64,000 bases of DNA, taken from assembly GCF_903994035.1 (NCBI RefSeq), contig NZ_CAJEWB010000005.1, positions 158,407-222,406 on the forward strand, read 5' to 3'. The notes beneath the pieces are model-generated. The model saw only the letters and a list, made by a program, of their open reading frames with translations. It searched no databases and was not told the origin of the DNA. This document shows positions 48,479 to 56,941 of this stretch, one piece after another. Position 1 is the first letter of the stretch. Every line of letters begins with the position of its first letter. The DNA is from Phocicoccus pinnipedialis (GTDB taxonomy: Bacteria; Bacillota; Bacilli; Staphylococcales; Salinicoccaceae). The position numbers were made by a program, and so were the translations under genes.

Positions 48479-49239
48479 GAATTTTAATGAGGATTGCATA
48501 CAACGGGTTAAACTTTAATGGATGGCAATATCAAGAAGAAGGCCGTACGGTTCAAGGAGAGATTGAATCAGTGCTCACATCGATTCATAAAACATTTACG
48601 AGGATTCATCCAGCATCACGCACGGACAAGGGTGTACATGCGAGAGAACAATATGCACACTTTGATACGGAGTTAAATATACCAGCAGAGAAGTGGGCTT
48701 TTATCTTAAACAGTAAAATGCCGAAAGATATTGCGATTACAGAAACATTTCAAGTCCGTGATGACTATCACGTACGCTATGATTCAAAGGGGAAGACATA
48801 TCGCTATAGCATCTACCAAACGAGTAAAAATCCGTTCTATAACGGCCTGAAGGCACATATAGATAAGACACTGGATATCGAAGCTATGAGAGAAGCTGCG
48901 AAACACTTTCTTGGTACCCATGACTTCACGTCATTTTCGAGTGCAAAAACAGTCATCGATTATAAAGTTCGACACATTTACGAGTTAAAAATAGAAGAAA
49001 CGAACGACGGACTCGATATTGTGATTACCGGTTCTGGATTTTTATATAATATGGTGCGCATCATTGCTGCTTACTTATTTGAAGTCGGTCAGTTGAAGCG
49101 GAAACCAGAAGATACTTTAAAATTAATCGAAGCCAAAGATCGTACGCAAATACCACTTACGGCACCCCCGGATGGGTTGTATTTAGAACGCACGTTTCTA
49201 AATGAGCAAGAACTTCTAGAATATTTAGAAGAAAAATGA
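48475..49239 (+). CDS. truA: tRNA pseudouridine(38-40) synthase TruA
   Basis: 254 residues from the ATG overlapping the ecfT stop. RIAYNGLNFNGWQYQ at the start and PASRTDKGVHA with catalytic Asp51; VRHIYEL and GSGFLYNMVRIIA are conserved. Converts U38, U39 and U40 of the tRNA anticodon arm to pseudouridine. Usual partner of the ecf genes in Bacillota. Confidence 0.95.
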   Translation: MRILMRIAYNGLNFNGWQYQEEGRTVQGEIESVLTSIHKTFTRIHPASRTDKGVHAREQYAHFDTELNIPAEKWAFILNSKMPKDIAITETFQVRDDYHVRYDSKGKTYRYSIYQTSKNPFYNGLKAHIDKTLDIEAMREAAKHFLGTHDFTSFSSAKTVIDYKVRHIYELKIEETNDGLDIVITGSGFLYNMVRIIAAYLFEVGQLKRKPEDTLKLIEAKDRTQIPLTAPPDGLYLERTFLNEQELLEYLEEK

Positions 49240-49247
49240 GAGAAACA

Positions 49248-49277
49248 TTGACAAACACACGGTTTCTGAGTTACAAT
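49248..49277 (+). promoter_or_regulatory. putative sigma-A promoter of rplM-rpsI
   Basis: TTGACA (49248-49253), 18-bp spacer, TACAAT (49272-49277), just after the truA stop. Gives an about 110-nt leader. Confidence 0.7.
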
Positions 49278-49283
49278 AAACAA

Positions 49284-49382
49284 CGGTATAAAATTATATC
49301 ACACACTGATAAGCCCCGGAAACTTATCTATGGATAGATATAACTTAACAAATTTAGAAATCATGAAATTGATATTTATTGG
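49284..49382 (+). promoter_or_regulatory. probable L13 ribosomal leader
   Basis: The interval between the promoter and the rplM ribosome site holds GATAAG/CTTATC around CCCCGGAAA and other short pairs, a size and position matching the L13 leader known in Bacillota, in which L13 is thought to repress its own mRNA. Recognised from position and general form only. Confidence 0.55.
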
Positions 49383-49394
49383 GAGGATTTAAGT

Positions 49395-49832
49395 ATGCGT
49401 CAAACATTTATGGCGAACGAGTCAAACATTGAGCGTAAATGGTACGTAATTGATGCTGCAGGTCAGACACTTGGTCGTCTTTCTACTGAAGTAGCAACAA
49501 TCTTACGTGGTAAACATAAAGCAACTTACACTCCACACGCTGACTGCGGTGACTATGTAATCATCGTTAACGCTGGTGGAATTGAATTATCAGGAAACAA
49601 AGCAGCAGACAAAGTATATTACAAACACACTGGACACCCAGGTGGAATTAAAGAAATCACTGCTGGTGAATTAAGAGAGAAGAACCCAACACGTCTTCTT
49701 GAAAAAGCAATCAGAGGCATGTTACCTAAAACAACTTTAGGAACAGCACAAGCTAAGAAATTATTCGTATACGCTGAAGATACGCATCCACATGCGGCAC
49801 AACAACCTGAAAACTACGAGTTACGTGGTTAA
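49395..49832 (+). CDS. rplM: 50S ribosomal protein L13
   Basis: 145 residues. [46 protein letters not shown] sequence ([19 protein letters not shown]) and [12 protein letters not shown] are diagnostic. Early 50S assembly protein. Co-transcribed with rpsI, 16 nt apart. Confidence 0.98.
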   Translation: MRQTFMANESNIERKWYVIDAAGQTLGRLSTEVATILRGKHKATYTPHADCGDYVIIVNAGGIELSGNKAADKVYYKHTGHPGGIKEITAGELREKNPTRLLEKAIRGMLPKTTLGTAQAKKLFVYAEDTHPHAAQQPENYELRG

Positions 49833-49848
49833 GGATAATAGGAGGTAA

Positions 49849-50247
49849 ATGAATTTGGCTAAAGTAGAATACAGAGGAACTGGACGTCGTAAGCACTCAG
49901 TAGCTCGTGTACGTTTAGTACCAGGTGAAGGTAAAGTGACGATCAACGATCGCGATATGAGAGATTACCTACCATTTGAAAGTTTAATTTTAGATTTAAG
50001 TCAACCATTCGCAGTTACAGAAACAGAAGGTAACTACGATGTATTAGTAAACGTTCATGGTGGAGGTTTCACTGGACAAGCGCAAGCAATCCGTCACGGA
50101 ATTGCACGTGCTTTACTAGAAGCAAACCCAGAACACCGTGCAGAGCTTAAAAGAGCTGGACTCTTAACACGTGACCCACGTATGAAAGAGCGTAAAAAAC
50201 CAGGTCTTAAGAAAGCACGTAAATCACCACAATTCTCAAAACGTTAA
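49849..50247 (+). CDS. rpsI: 30S ribosomal protein S9
   Basis: 132 residues from ATG behind AGGAGG (an in-frame TTG follows two codons later). [40 protein letters not shown] and the C-terminal [12 protein letters not shown], whose final Arg touches P-site tRNA. The coding sequence is intact to the end even though a mobile element is inserted right after it, as expected when the integration site recreates the gene end. Confidence 0.98.
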   Translation: MNLAKVEYRGTGRRKHSVARVRLVPGEGKVTINDRDMRDYLPFESLILDLSQPFAVTETEGNYDVLVNVHGGGFTGQAQAIRHGIARALLEANPEHRAELKRAGLLTRDPRMKERKKPGLKKARKSPQFSKR

Positions 50248-50270
50248 TATCCCTTTATATCAAGGGTTAC
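50225..50270. other. probable left attachment site (attL) of the mobile element at the rpsI 3' end
   Basis: The last codons of rpsI and the first bases after it mark the change from chromosomal to AT-rich element DNA, and the integrase gene starts its leftward reading toward this point. Elements that use the 3' end of rpsI as target are known in Bacillota. The exact core cannot be set because the right end is outside the window. A small hairpin CCCTT/AAGGG (50251-50266) lies here. Confidence 0.6.
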
Positions 50271-50307
50271 AAGCACTTCTCGAAGATATTTCGAGAGGTG
50301 CTTTTTT
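50271..50307. terminator. intrinsic terminator after rpsI / before the element
   Basis: AAGCACTTCTCGA and TCGAGAGGTGCTT form a 13-bp stem with one wobble, 7-nt loop and six Ts. It separates the ribosomal operon from the convergent integrase gene. Whether it belongs to the chromosome or came with the element is unclear. Confidence 0.88.
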
Positions 50308-50357
50308 GTGTGTTGGTAGAAATTAATACCCCTTTAATACCCTTTAATGAAATTAAT

Positions 50358-51524
50358 TTAAAAATCGATGTGATTTTGGAACTTCTCAGCCAATCTTTTT
50401 CTAGATGAAGTAGTTATATGAGTGTAAATATCCATAGTCGTTTTTATGTCACTATGACCTAATCTAGATTGTACTTCTTTAATTGTTGCACCTGCTTCAA
50501 AAAGTAAGGATGCATGAGTGTGTCTAAAACCATGAATTTTAATTTTGTGAAGTTCTTTGTGCCTGCCAAAAAAAGCCTCTAATTTATCATTTGGTGTAGA
50601 CACTCTCATGTAGTTCATCTTATTAAGCCTATGATGGTACGTTGTAAAGATAGGTTGATTTTCATCATTTTGAACATGAAAACCGAATTCTTTATATAAC
50701 TCTTTTTGTTCGATTTTCCATCTCTTAAGAAAATTTATAGTCTTTTGATCAATATCTAACCATCTATATGAAGCTTTGGTCTTTGGTGGTTGTAATAAGT
50801 GCTTATTACTCACTTTAACAAGCGTTTTTTGGACGTATAACTCATTAGTTTGAAGATTAACATCAGACCAATGTAAGGCAAGAACTTCGCCTTTACGCAT
50901 GCCTGTGAATGCGAGTACTCTAAATAAACACGTGTTCAAAGTATTTTGTTCAGATTCTAGAATTTCCATAAACAATTTGAGTTCTAGACTATCAAGAAAT
51001 TGCTTCTTTTCTACAACAAATTCTTTTTCATTTTTCTTTTTTGGCAAAGAAACTAGTCTCATAGGATTTTTGTTAATTATTTCTAAACGTTCAGCATAGT
51101 TAAATACTAATCTAGTTTGTATAATATAATCGTTGTAAGCTTGCATTTCTTTAGACCATTCATTTACAATTGATTGACAGTAGGCGACTGTTATTTCATT
51201 TATTAGAAGTCTTCCGAACTTAGGTAAAATACGTTTGTTAAATTTACTTTGCTTACTTGCTAAAGTTGTACCACGAATTTCATTTTTATGATTCTCTAGC
51301 CAAAGATTATAAATATCCTTGAAAGTATATTTATTGATACTACTTACGTTATTTTCAAATCTACTTAATTCTAATTTTCGTAAAGCTACTTCTGCTGATC
51401 GTTTTGATTTAAATCTTCTTGTCGTTCTTTTCTTTTTACCTGTTAATGGATCAATACCTAGGTATACATTAAATTCATACCTAAACTCTCCATTTTTTAA
51501 TGTAATTCTATTAATTTTTGTCAT
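50358..51524 (-). CDS. int: tyrosine-type site-specific integrase
   Basis: 388 residues. N-terminal arm-binding domain with the beta-rich FRYEFNVYLGIDPLTGKKKRTTRRFKSK-type stretch (AP2-like), a SAM-like core-binding domain (about 65-165), and the catalytic domain with R210 (TGMRKGE), H331 and R334 (HGFRHTHA), H357 (LGHSD) and nucleophile Y367. All catalytic residues are present, so it should be active. Same layout as Tn916/ICESt1-type integrases. Reads toward rpsI from the element end. Confidence 0.93.
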   Translation of the reverse strand: MTKINRITLKNGEFRYEFNVYLGIDPLTGKKKRTTRRFKSKRSAEVALRKLELSRFENNVSSINKYTFKDIYNLWLENHKNEIRGTTLASKQSKFNKRILPKFGRLLINEITVAYCQSIVNEWSKEMQAYNDYIIQTRLVFNYAERLEIINKNPMRLVSLPKKKNEKEFVVEKKQFLDSLELKLFMEILESEQNTLNTCLFRVLAFTGMRKGEVLALHWSDVNLQTNELYVQKTLVKVSNKHLLQPPKTKASYRWLDIDQKTINFLKRWKIEQKELYKEFGFHVQNDENQPIFTTYHHRLNKMNYMRVSTPNDKLEAFFGRHKELHKIKIHGFRHTHASLLFEAGATIKEVQSRLGHSDIKTTMDIYTHITTSSRKRLAEKFQNHIDF

Positions 51525-51544
51525 TTATATCCCTTCTTATTTGC

Positions 51545-51568
51545 TGGTCGGCAGTAAAAAGGAATTAA
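51545..51568 (+). repeat. 24-bp direct repeat, copy 1
   Basis: Begins TGGTCGGCAGTAAAAA and ends GGAATTAA; an exact copy lies at 52833 in the same orientation. It sits between int and the repressor gene, overlapping the repressor stop codon. Confidence 0.85.
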
Positions 51569-52392
51569 TCAAATATTAAACTAACATCTCTTTTAAAATC
51601 ATCGTTAATACTTATAAAATTTATAAATTTGGTATTACTAAGACTTTCAATATTGGCAGTAACTTTATCTGTAGCAGTTATGTTATTTCTTTTTAAATGT
51701 AATGCAGAATCCTTTGAGGTTAAATTTACATAATATAACATTTTATTATTTAAAAATATGTTACCGACATCCGTAAAACGGGCTTCATCCTTACTTATAT
51801 CCCTAGTAGTAAAAACAGGAACAATATTTGAAACATTTAAGATATATTGATCATAGATTGTTGATTCATCAGCAATCTCGGTGATGTATTCTTGAACAAG
51901 TAAATATGAGATTAACTCTAAAAAGCTATTATTATTATAAAATAAATTATTTCGTTCAAAATAATCATATGCAATTTTAGGCATTGTAAATAAACTACCA
52001 GGCAAAGTATCATCAAATTTGTCTAATATAAACTCTACTCTTTTATAATTTTCTCTGTTTTCCCTAACGACTTTAAATTGTACAGGTGTATTTTGATAAA
52101 ATTCTTCATTATGCCACCATGTAATAATAAAGTACCCACTTTCACTTCTTTCATTAAATATTTCTTCAAATTTTATCGAAATGTTAAAAATATCTACAAC
52201 CTTTGTTATTAAATCCTCTACAGTTATATCAAGTGCATAAGTAATCTTCTCTAATGTATTAAATTGGACACTTTCTACTTTTTGATTTTGAAAGGCACTT
52301 AAGGTTTTCATTGTTATACCAGTTTCTTTACTTAATTCTGTAAGTGTCATTTTCTTATCTTCTAAAATTTCTCTTAGATTTACTTTTATCAT
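51565..52392 (-). CDS. XRE-family HTH repressor with unknown C-terminal domain
   Basis: 275 residues. Residues 1-65 are a Cro/CI-type helix-turn-helix (LREILEDKKMTLTELSKETGITMKTL, then TLEKITYALDITVEDLI). The rest is a globular domain of unknown family rich in aromatic and Asn residues (FIITWWHNEEFYQN; NKMLYYVNLTSKDSALHLK). Divergent from the excisionase-like gene with a palindrome between them, the usual layout of a lysogeny or ICE repressor. No ImmA-type peptidase is adjacent. Confidence 0.75.
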   Translation of the reverse strand: MIKVNLREILEDKKMTLTELSKETGITMKTLSAFQNQKVESVQFNTLEKITYALDITVEDLITKVVDIFNISIKFEEIFNERSESGYFIITWWHNEEFYQNTPVQFKVVRENRENYKRVEFILDKFDDTLPGSLFTMPKIAYDYFERNNLFYNNNSFLELISYLLVQEYITEIADESTIYDQYILNVSNIVPVFTTRDISKDEARFTDVGNIFLNNKMLYYVNLTSKDSALHLKRNNITATDKVTANIESLSNTKFINFISINDDFKRDVSLIFD

Positions 52393-52471
52393 CGTATCAC
52401 CTCCACTTAAATTAATTATACAATATTACCTAATACTTAAAAACAATTTTTCGTAAAGTGTATATTATCAC

Positions 52472-52524
52472 TTGACATTATATAAACGTAACATTAAATT
52501 ATACTTATAACGTAATTACGTTAT
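52472..52524 (+). promoter_or_regulatory. promoter and palindromic operator of the excisionase-like gene
   Basis: TTGACA (52472-52477), 17-bp spacer, TAAATT (52495-52500), then the perfect 18-bp palindrome ATAACGTAATTACGTTAT (52507-52524) at the transcription start. A related half AAACGTAA lies at 52486. Probably the operator of the divergent XRE repressor. Confidence 0.7.
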
Positions 52525-52550
52525 TTTGTATAAATTAAGGGGGTGAAGTT

Positions 52551-52829
52551 ATGAAACAGCAAATACCATTAGTTATTTCTGATGAAACAATTAGAGCTAT
52601 TCAGAAAGTGATTAATGAAGTCATTGTAGAAGCAACAACTGATTCTGAACTCATTAGTAAAAGACAAAAAATGTATATGAATAAAAAAGAAGCATGTGAA
52701 TATATAGGAGTTAGTTTTAATACATTGAAAAAATTTATTGATGAAGGATTACGTGTAGTAGAAGTAGCTGGTATAGAAATGATTAGAAAAGTAGATGTAG
52801 ATGAATTTTTTGAAAAGCATACAGCTTAA
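52551..52829 (+). CDS. excisionase-like DNA-binding protein
   Basis: 92 residues. The second half is a MerR/Xis-type winged helix (MNKKEACEYIGVSFNTLKKFIDEGL, then IRKVDVDEFFEKH); the first half is a short helix (SDETIRAIQKVINEVIVEA) perhaps for dimerisation. Strong AAGGGGGTGAAG ribosome site. Position after the repressor and before the replication genes fits a recombination directionality factor, though regulators have the same fold. Confidence 0.75.
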   Translation: MKQQIPLVISDETIRAIQKVINEVIVEATTDSELISKRQKMYMNKKEACEYIGVSFNTLKKFIDEGLRVVEVAGIEMIRKVDVDEFFEKHTA

Positions 52830-52832
52830 AAT

Positions 52833-52856
52833 TGGTCGGCAGTAAAAAGGAATTAA
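52833..52856 (+). repeat. 24-bp direct repeat, copy 2
   Basis: Exact copy of 51545-51568. It follows the excisionase-like gene, so the two copies bracket the repressor-excisionase module of about 1.26 kb. Confidence 0.85.
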
Positions 52857-52913
52857 AAAATAGCAGTTTGATGTCTAGCACACATCAAACTGCTTTAAGA
52901 AAGGAAAACTATT
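52857..52913 (+). repeat. small inverted repeat before the helicase gene
   Basis: AGCAGTTTGATG and CATCAAACTGCT pair fully across a short loop, followed by TT. It may be a short terminator or a transcript structure ahead of the AGAAAGGAAA ribosome site of the helicase gene. Confidence 0.7.
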
Positions 52914-54284
52914 ATGTTTAAAGATAATTATAACACTAATTATGGTGTAATTAAAAACAAATTATTCAAGGATAAAAATGATAAGATCAATAGCTCAGTA
53001 GAAAATTTAAAAATTATATTTTCAGAGGATTACAATTTAGTAGATTTATTTGGAATTGATGAACGTACTGATTCTTTAATTCTACTTAAAAGTCCACCAT
53101 GGAAAACTAATAAAAGAGATATTGAAAAAGTCTTTGATCCTAGAAAAGATATCGGTATGATTCACATGTATTTAAATGATAAGTATGGATTCGATAATAG
53201 ATCCAAACTTTCTGATTTTATTTCAATTGTAGCAACTAGAAATTATGTACATCCAATAAAAATATATCTTGATAATCTTAAATGGGATGGTATTGAACGT
53301 ATTGAAACATTATTTATTGATTATATACATGCTTTAGATAATTGGTTTAATCGTACAGTCACTAGAAAGACCTTAATAGGTGCAGTAGCAAAGATTTATC
53401 AACCTGGGCATAGTCATGATACTACAATTATTTTATCAGGTAAGCAAGGCTGTGGTAAGTCGCTTATTCTTAAAAAATTAGGTAAAGATTGGTTTAATGA
53501 CAGCATGGAAAATTTTAAAGGTGATGAAACATATTTTAAAATGGCTAAGTCATGGATTATAGAATTATCTGAGCTTACAGCTTATAACAACTCAGATATT
53601 GGTAGAATAAAGCAAGTTTTGACTTCTACAACAGATACATTTAGAAATAAATATGCTGGAGAAAGTAGTGCTCATATTAGAGATTGTATCTTTTTTGGAA
53701 CAACAAATGATGACACATTCTTAAAGGATGAAACAGGAAACCGACGATTTATTCCAATGAAGGTAGGGTTAAAAACAGAGAGTGAATTAAATATTCATAA
53801 TTTAACAGATGAGATTGTAGACCAAATATGGGCAGAAGCTAAGCATTATTATATGAATAAAGAAACAAATCATCTAACTCAAATTGAAAAAGATTATCTG
53901 TATGAGCTACAAAAAGAATTCAAAACAATTGATGAAATGGAAGAAGAAATAGCAAAATTTATTATCAAAAAAATTCCGTTGAATTGGGATTATATATCAA
54001 TTGAAGAAAAAAGAGAATTTATAAAAGAATATGATGATAACGATGAACAAGATAAATTTTTAGTAGATAGAGAAAAAGTTTGTGCAAGAGAAATTAGAGA
54101 AGTGTTATTTAAAGATGATAGAGTTGAAAATATTAACCTAACCTCAAAAATAAATTTGAAGTTAAAAAAATTACTCGACAAAGATCAAACGGAGAAAATT
54201 AATTATAAAAAATATTATGGGCAACAACGAGGATTTTATATTAATTCATCAATGATTTACAAACTCAAAAAAAAATTTAGTTAA
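52914..54284 (+). CDS. VirE-type (virulence-associated E) replication helicase
   Basis: 456 residues. P-loop GKQGCGKS at 176-183, then WFNDSMENFKGDETYFKMAKSWIIELSEL with the Walker B acidic pair, and FFGTTNDDTFLKDETGNRRFIPM, the sensor region. This is the superfamily-3-like ATPase of VirE/DUF3987 replication proteins of SaPIs, phages and conjugative elements. No primase domain is seen at the N-terminus (1-120); a primase-like TOPRIM protein is encoded far downstream. Preceded by a small inverted repeat. Confidence 0.85.
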   Translation: MFKDNYNTNYGVIKNKLFKDKNDKINSSVENLKIIFSEDYNLVDLFGIDERTDSLILLKSPPWKTNKRDIEKVFDPRKDIGMIHMYLNDKYGFDNRSKLSDFISIVATRNYVHPIKIYLDNLKWDGIERIETLFIDYIHALDNWFNRTVTRKTLIGAVAKIYQPGHSHDTTIILSGKQGCGKSLILKKLGKDWFNDSMENFKGDETYFKMAKSWIIELSELTAYNNSDIGRIKQVLTSTTDTFRNKYAGESSAHIRDCIFFGTTNDDTFLKDETGNRRFIPMKVGLKTESELNIHNLTDEIVDQIWAEAKHYYMNKETNHLTQIEKDYLYELQKEFKTIDEMEEEIAKFIIKKIPLNWDYISIEEKREFIKEYDDNDEQDKFLVDREKVCAREIREVLFKDDRVENINLTSKINLKLKKLLDKDQTEKINYKKYYGQQRGFYINSSMIYKLKKKFS

Positions 54285-54287
54285 AAC

Positions 54288-54328
54288 ACTGTCCCACTTG
54301 TCCCAAATTTTGGGACAGTTGGGACAGT
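54288..54328 (+). repeat. 41-nt nested hairpin after the helicase gene
   Basis: ACTGTCCCA (54288-54296) pairs with TGGGACAGT (54320-54328); inside, TGTCCCAAA (54299-54307) pairs with TTTGGGACA (54309-54317). Both arms contain the TGTCCCA unit twice. No T-run follows. It begins 4 nt after the helicase stop codon. Confidence 0.88.
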
Positions 54329-54410
54329 CAAAACCATAAAGTTTAAAACGAACATCTTAAAAATGTTAGAAAACTGTATAATCTATTTAAATTTTTATAA
54401 AGAGCATAAG

Positions 54411-54600
54411 GGGCAATGATATCACTTTACGTTGTAAAAGTGATAGGTTGGCAGTGCCAACCATTGCTATTAAAGCATTTAATGAAGTCTGCTACCAGCA
54501 GACTTGATGATATCATCTTTTGTATTAAAGTCTGCTACAATCAGACCTAATTTAGTAACTATTAGAGTAATATTTTACCTAAGTCTGCTATCAGCAGACC
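54411..54600 (+). repeat. cluster of inverted repeats, candidate oriT or replication origin
   Basis: Within 190 bases: ATCACTTTAC/GTAAAAGTGAT (54421-54444), palindrome GGTTGGCAGTGCCAACC (54446-54462), AAGTCTGCT/AGCAGACTT (54485-54505), palindrome GATGATATCATC (54506-54517), AAGTCTGCT with TCAGACC (54528-54547) and AAGTCTGCT/AGCAGACC (54581-54600). The repeated AGTCTGCTA unit occurs three times. No gene is here. Position just before mobilisation proteins is where oriT is normally found. Confidence 0.7.
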
Positions 54601-54625
54601 ATTATTTTATAGAAGGGATTTTAAA

Positions 54626-54910
54626 ATGCATACTTATTTATTAAGAATAGATAAAGAGAAATTTAAATTATTAGAACAAAAATCTAAAGATCTAGATTTA
54701 TCTGTGAACGCATATATAAACAAATTAATTGATGAACAACTACAGTCAGTTCTACAAAAAAATACAAATATAGAAATGTTTTCACGAATAAATCATTTAA
54801 TAAATGTAGTAGACAAACAAACAATTGAATTAAATAAATTAAGTCATGCAAATGAAATAACTGTAAATATATTAGCAGATTTATTTGGAATTCATGATGA
54901 AGAGGAGTGA
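54626..54910 (+). CDS. small ribbon-helix-helix-like mobilisation accessory protein
   Basis: 94 residues. YLLRIDKEKFKLLEQKSKDLDLSVNAYINKLIDEQL reads as a ribbon-helix-helix DNA-binding domain, followed by a helix. Sits directly after the inverted-repeat region and before the relaxase. Accessory RHH proteins of this kind bind oriT repeats and help the relaxase (MobC-like role, inference). RBS AGAAGGG. Confidence 0.65.
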   Translation: MHTYLLRIDKEKFKLLEQKSKDLDLSVNAYINKLIDEQLQSVLQKNTNIEMFSRINHLINVVDKQTIELNKLSHANEITVNILADLFGIHDEEE

Positions 54911-54914
54911 TTTT

Positions 54915-55334
54915 TTGTTAAATAGTAAAGCAAAATTCCAAGTAACTACAACAGAAGATATTAAAGAAATTTTAGATGAACATGTAGAAAATAATAAACA
55001 TTTATATTCTAATCGTTCACATTTTATTGAGGAAGCAATAAAAAATATGATAAATAAAGATGGAAATAACAAGGATATTGAATCAAACATAAGTGAAAAA
55101 ATTAATTATATTGATTCAAATGTAGAATTACTTTTACAAATGCTAGTTGGATTTATGTTTAATAATGAGATGGCAGGCATGGATGACCACTATAAAGAAT
55201 CTGTCATTTATATAAAAGCACAGAAAGCATTAGATAAATATTATAAAGAAAAAAAGATGAATGAGTTGACAAGCAAAGAAGTTAAAAACGAAGGAAATAA
55301 TTTAGATTTCTTATCGAGTTTTGATGAACTTTAA
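54915..55334 (+). CDS. second RHH-like mobilisation accessory protein
   Basis: 139 residues from TTG behind GAAGAGGAGTG; an earlier TTG extends into the previous gene but lacks a ribosome site. TTTEDIKEILDEHVENNKHLYSNRSHFIEEAIKNMI reads as a ribbon-helix-helix domain, with a helical C-terminus (NVELLLQMLVGFM). Probably pairs with the upstream protein at the relaxosome. Confidence 0.62.
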   Translation: MLNSKAKFQVTTTEDIKEILDEHVENNKHLYSNRSHFIEEAIKNMINKDGNNKDIESNISEKINYIDSNVELLLQMLVGFMFNNEMAGMDDHYKESVIYIKAQKALDKYYKEKKMNELTSKEVKNEGNNLDFLSSFDEL

Positions 55335-55355
55335 TCTATTAAAGGAGATGATTAT

Positions 55356-56672
55356 TTGAAAGCAGGTGTCATATTAACATCAGATTTTGTTGTTGGTGGT
55401 CAGAAATCTTTTGAAAATTATGTACGTTATATTGATAGAGAAGATGCAAAGAAGCATATTGATTATGATAACGTATATGAAAATATTATAGAAAATAATT
55501 TAGAAGCAACGAATAAAAGTAGAGCGAAAAGTAGTTTAGATTATGAAAATTATTTAGATTATATGAATCGTGATTATGCAAAAAGTAAAGAAAAAAATAT
55601 AGATAACGAAATTGATTATGGTTTATTTACTAATGTATCTGATAAATTAGACCAAAAAGAAAAGAAAGAAATTTATAAAAAATTTAAAGCTGCACAAGAA
55701 AATAAATCTGTTTTATGGAGAGATGTATTTTCTTTTGATCACGAATGGCTTAAAGAACAAAGGCTGCTTATTGGTAAACAATTAAATGATAAAGAAATAA
55801 AAAAAGCAGTACGCAAAGCAATGAATGAATGTTTTGATAGAGAAAATTTAAATGAAACTGGGTTTTGGGTTGCTGAAATTCATTACAACACAGATAACAT
55901 TCATGTCCATGTTGCTTCATCAGAAACAATTAATACTCGACCAGTGATTGAATTTGAAAGACGAGATCAAGAAGGAAATATTTATACTTCTACAGAGCCT
56001 AAAGGAAAAAGAAGTTTAAAAACATCAGAGAAAATGAAATCATCCTTCATCAGTCATCTTGTAAGTAGAGAAAAAGTATTAGAAGAAATGACTAAAGTAA
56101 GAACCAATTTACATCATACTATTTCAATAGATACTAAAAATAATGAACAAGTAAATTTATTAAAATCAATTGTAGAACGGTTACCTGAAAATAAAAATCA
56201 TTGGTCTTATAATCATAAAAATATGAAACATATTAAAGAAGATATTGATCAATATACTACAAATTATATTAAAAAGAACCATAACAATGAGTACAAGAAA
56301 TACCAAGATTTATTAAATAAAGAGGAAGAATACTATAAATTAGTATATGGTGCAGGAGGAAAAGAACGATACAAAGACTACAAGAAAAATAAATTAGAGG
56401 AACTTAATTCTCGGATGGGTAACCAATTATTAAGAAGTTTGAAAGATGCTCATGAAAGAATTAATAAAGTACAGAGGGATAAATTAAGTGGAAATAAAAG
56501 TAAATATCAACCACAAAATTTTAAAAAGAAGCTACCAATTATAACACGATATGACTTATATAAAATTCAAAGAGCATTTCATGATCATAGACGAAAACAT
56601 GAAGCAGAGATGCAGTATAAGCAAATGGAATATGAAATTCAAAGACCAAATAGTATGGATAGGGAGTTATAA
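55356..56672 (+). CDS. relaxase, MobP2-type (MOB-P) family
   Basis: 438 residues, TTG start behind AAAGGAGATG. The metal-binding histidine triad is seen in HYNTDNIHVHVASSE (H176, H183, H185); the nucleophile Tyr lies upstream, probably within the FENYVRYIDRED region. N-terminal GVILTSDFVVGGQKSF and the YIDRED-AKKH block are typical of MobP2 relaxases of enterococcal and staphylococcal plasmids and ICEs. It nicks oriT and leads the transferred strand. The C-terminal 150 residues are basic and coiled. Confidence 0.85.
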   Translation: MKAGVILTSDFVVGGQKSFENYVRYIDREDAKKHIDYDNVYENIIENNLEATNKSRAKSSLDYENYLDYMNRDYAKSKEKNIDNEIDYGLFTNVSDKLDQKEKKEIYKKFKAAQENKSVLWRDVFSFDHEWLKEQRLLIGKQLNDKEIKKAVRKAMNECFDRENLNETGFWVAEIHYNTDNIHVHVASSETINTRPVIEFERRDQEGNIYTSTEPKGKRSLKTSEKMKSSFISHLVSREKVLEEMTKVRTNLHHTISIDTKNNEQVNLLKSIVERLPENKNHWSYNHKNMKHIKEDIDQYTTNYIKKNHNNEYKKYQDLLNKEEEYYKLVYGAGGKERYKDYKKNKLEELNSRMGNQLLRSLKDAHERINKVQRDKLSGNKSKYQPQNFKKKLPIITRYDLYKIQRAFHDHRRKHEAEMQYKQMEYEIQRPNSMDREL

Positions 56673-56674
56673 AA

Positions 56675-56884
56675 ATGGAAACAAACGAAAAAATTTTTAT
56701 GTTAATGGAAGTAGACAAGGACAGTCAAATAGCAAAGTATGCGACGGTAAGCGAGTCAGAATCAGAGGAAATTACTCTACAACATGATAAATCATTTATA
56801 GATTATTTAGAACGATTTATTGATCAAGGGATTTGTTTTTATATAGACACTCATAAAAAAGAAATTATAGAACGAGAGTTATAA
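56675..56884 (+). CDS. small acidic protein of unknown function
   Basis: 69 residues, ATG behind AGGGAGTTA, 2 nt after the relaxase stop. Acidic N-terminal half (SESESEEIT) and a C-terminal strand-helix (GICFYIDTHKKEIIEREL). No domain recognised. Tight coupling to the relaxase suggests a role in mobilisation. Confidence 0.6.
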   Translation: METNEKIFMLMEVDKDSQIAKYATVSESESEEITLQHDKSFIDYLERFIDQGICFYIDTHKKEIIEREL

Positions 56885-56917
56885 ACAGACATTTAAATGG
56901 ATGTCTGTTTTTTTTTA
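56883..56917 (+). terminator. intrinsic terminator after relaxase operon
   Basis: AAACAGACAT and ATGTCTGTTT form a perfect 10-bp stem with an 8-nt loop and a T8 tail. Confidence 0.9.
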
Positions 56918-56941
56918 TTTTAAATAAAAGGAGTTTTTAAA

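Noticed and set aside
51545..52856. Insertion sequence bounded by the 24-bp repeats
   Set aside because: The repeats are direct rather than inverted and no transposase lies between them; the genes are a repressor and an excisionase-like protein.
54411..54600. CRISPR array
   Set aside because: Repeats are short, palindromic, irregularly spaced and differ in sequence; no cas gene is near.
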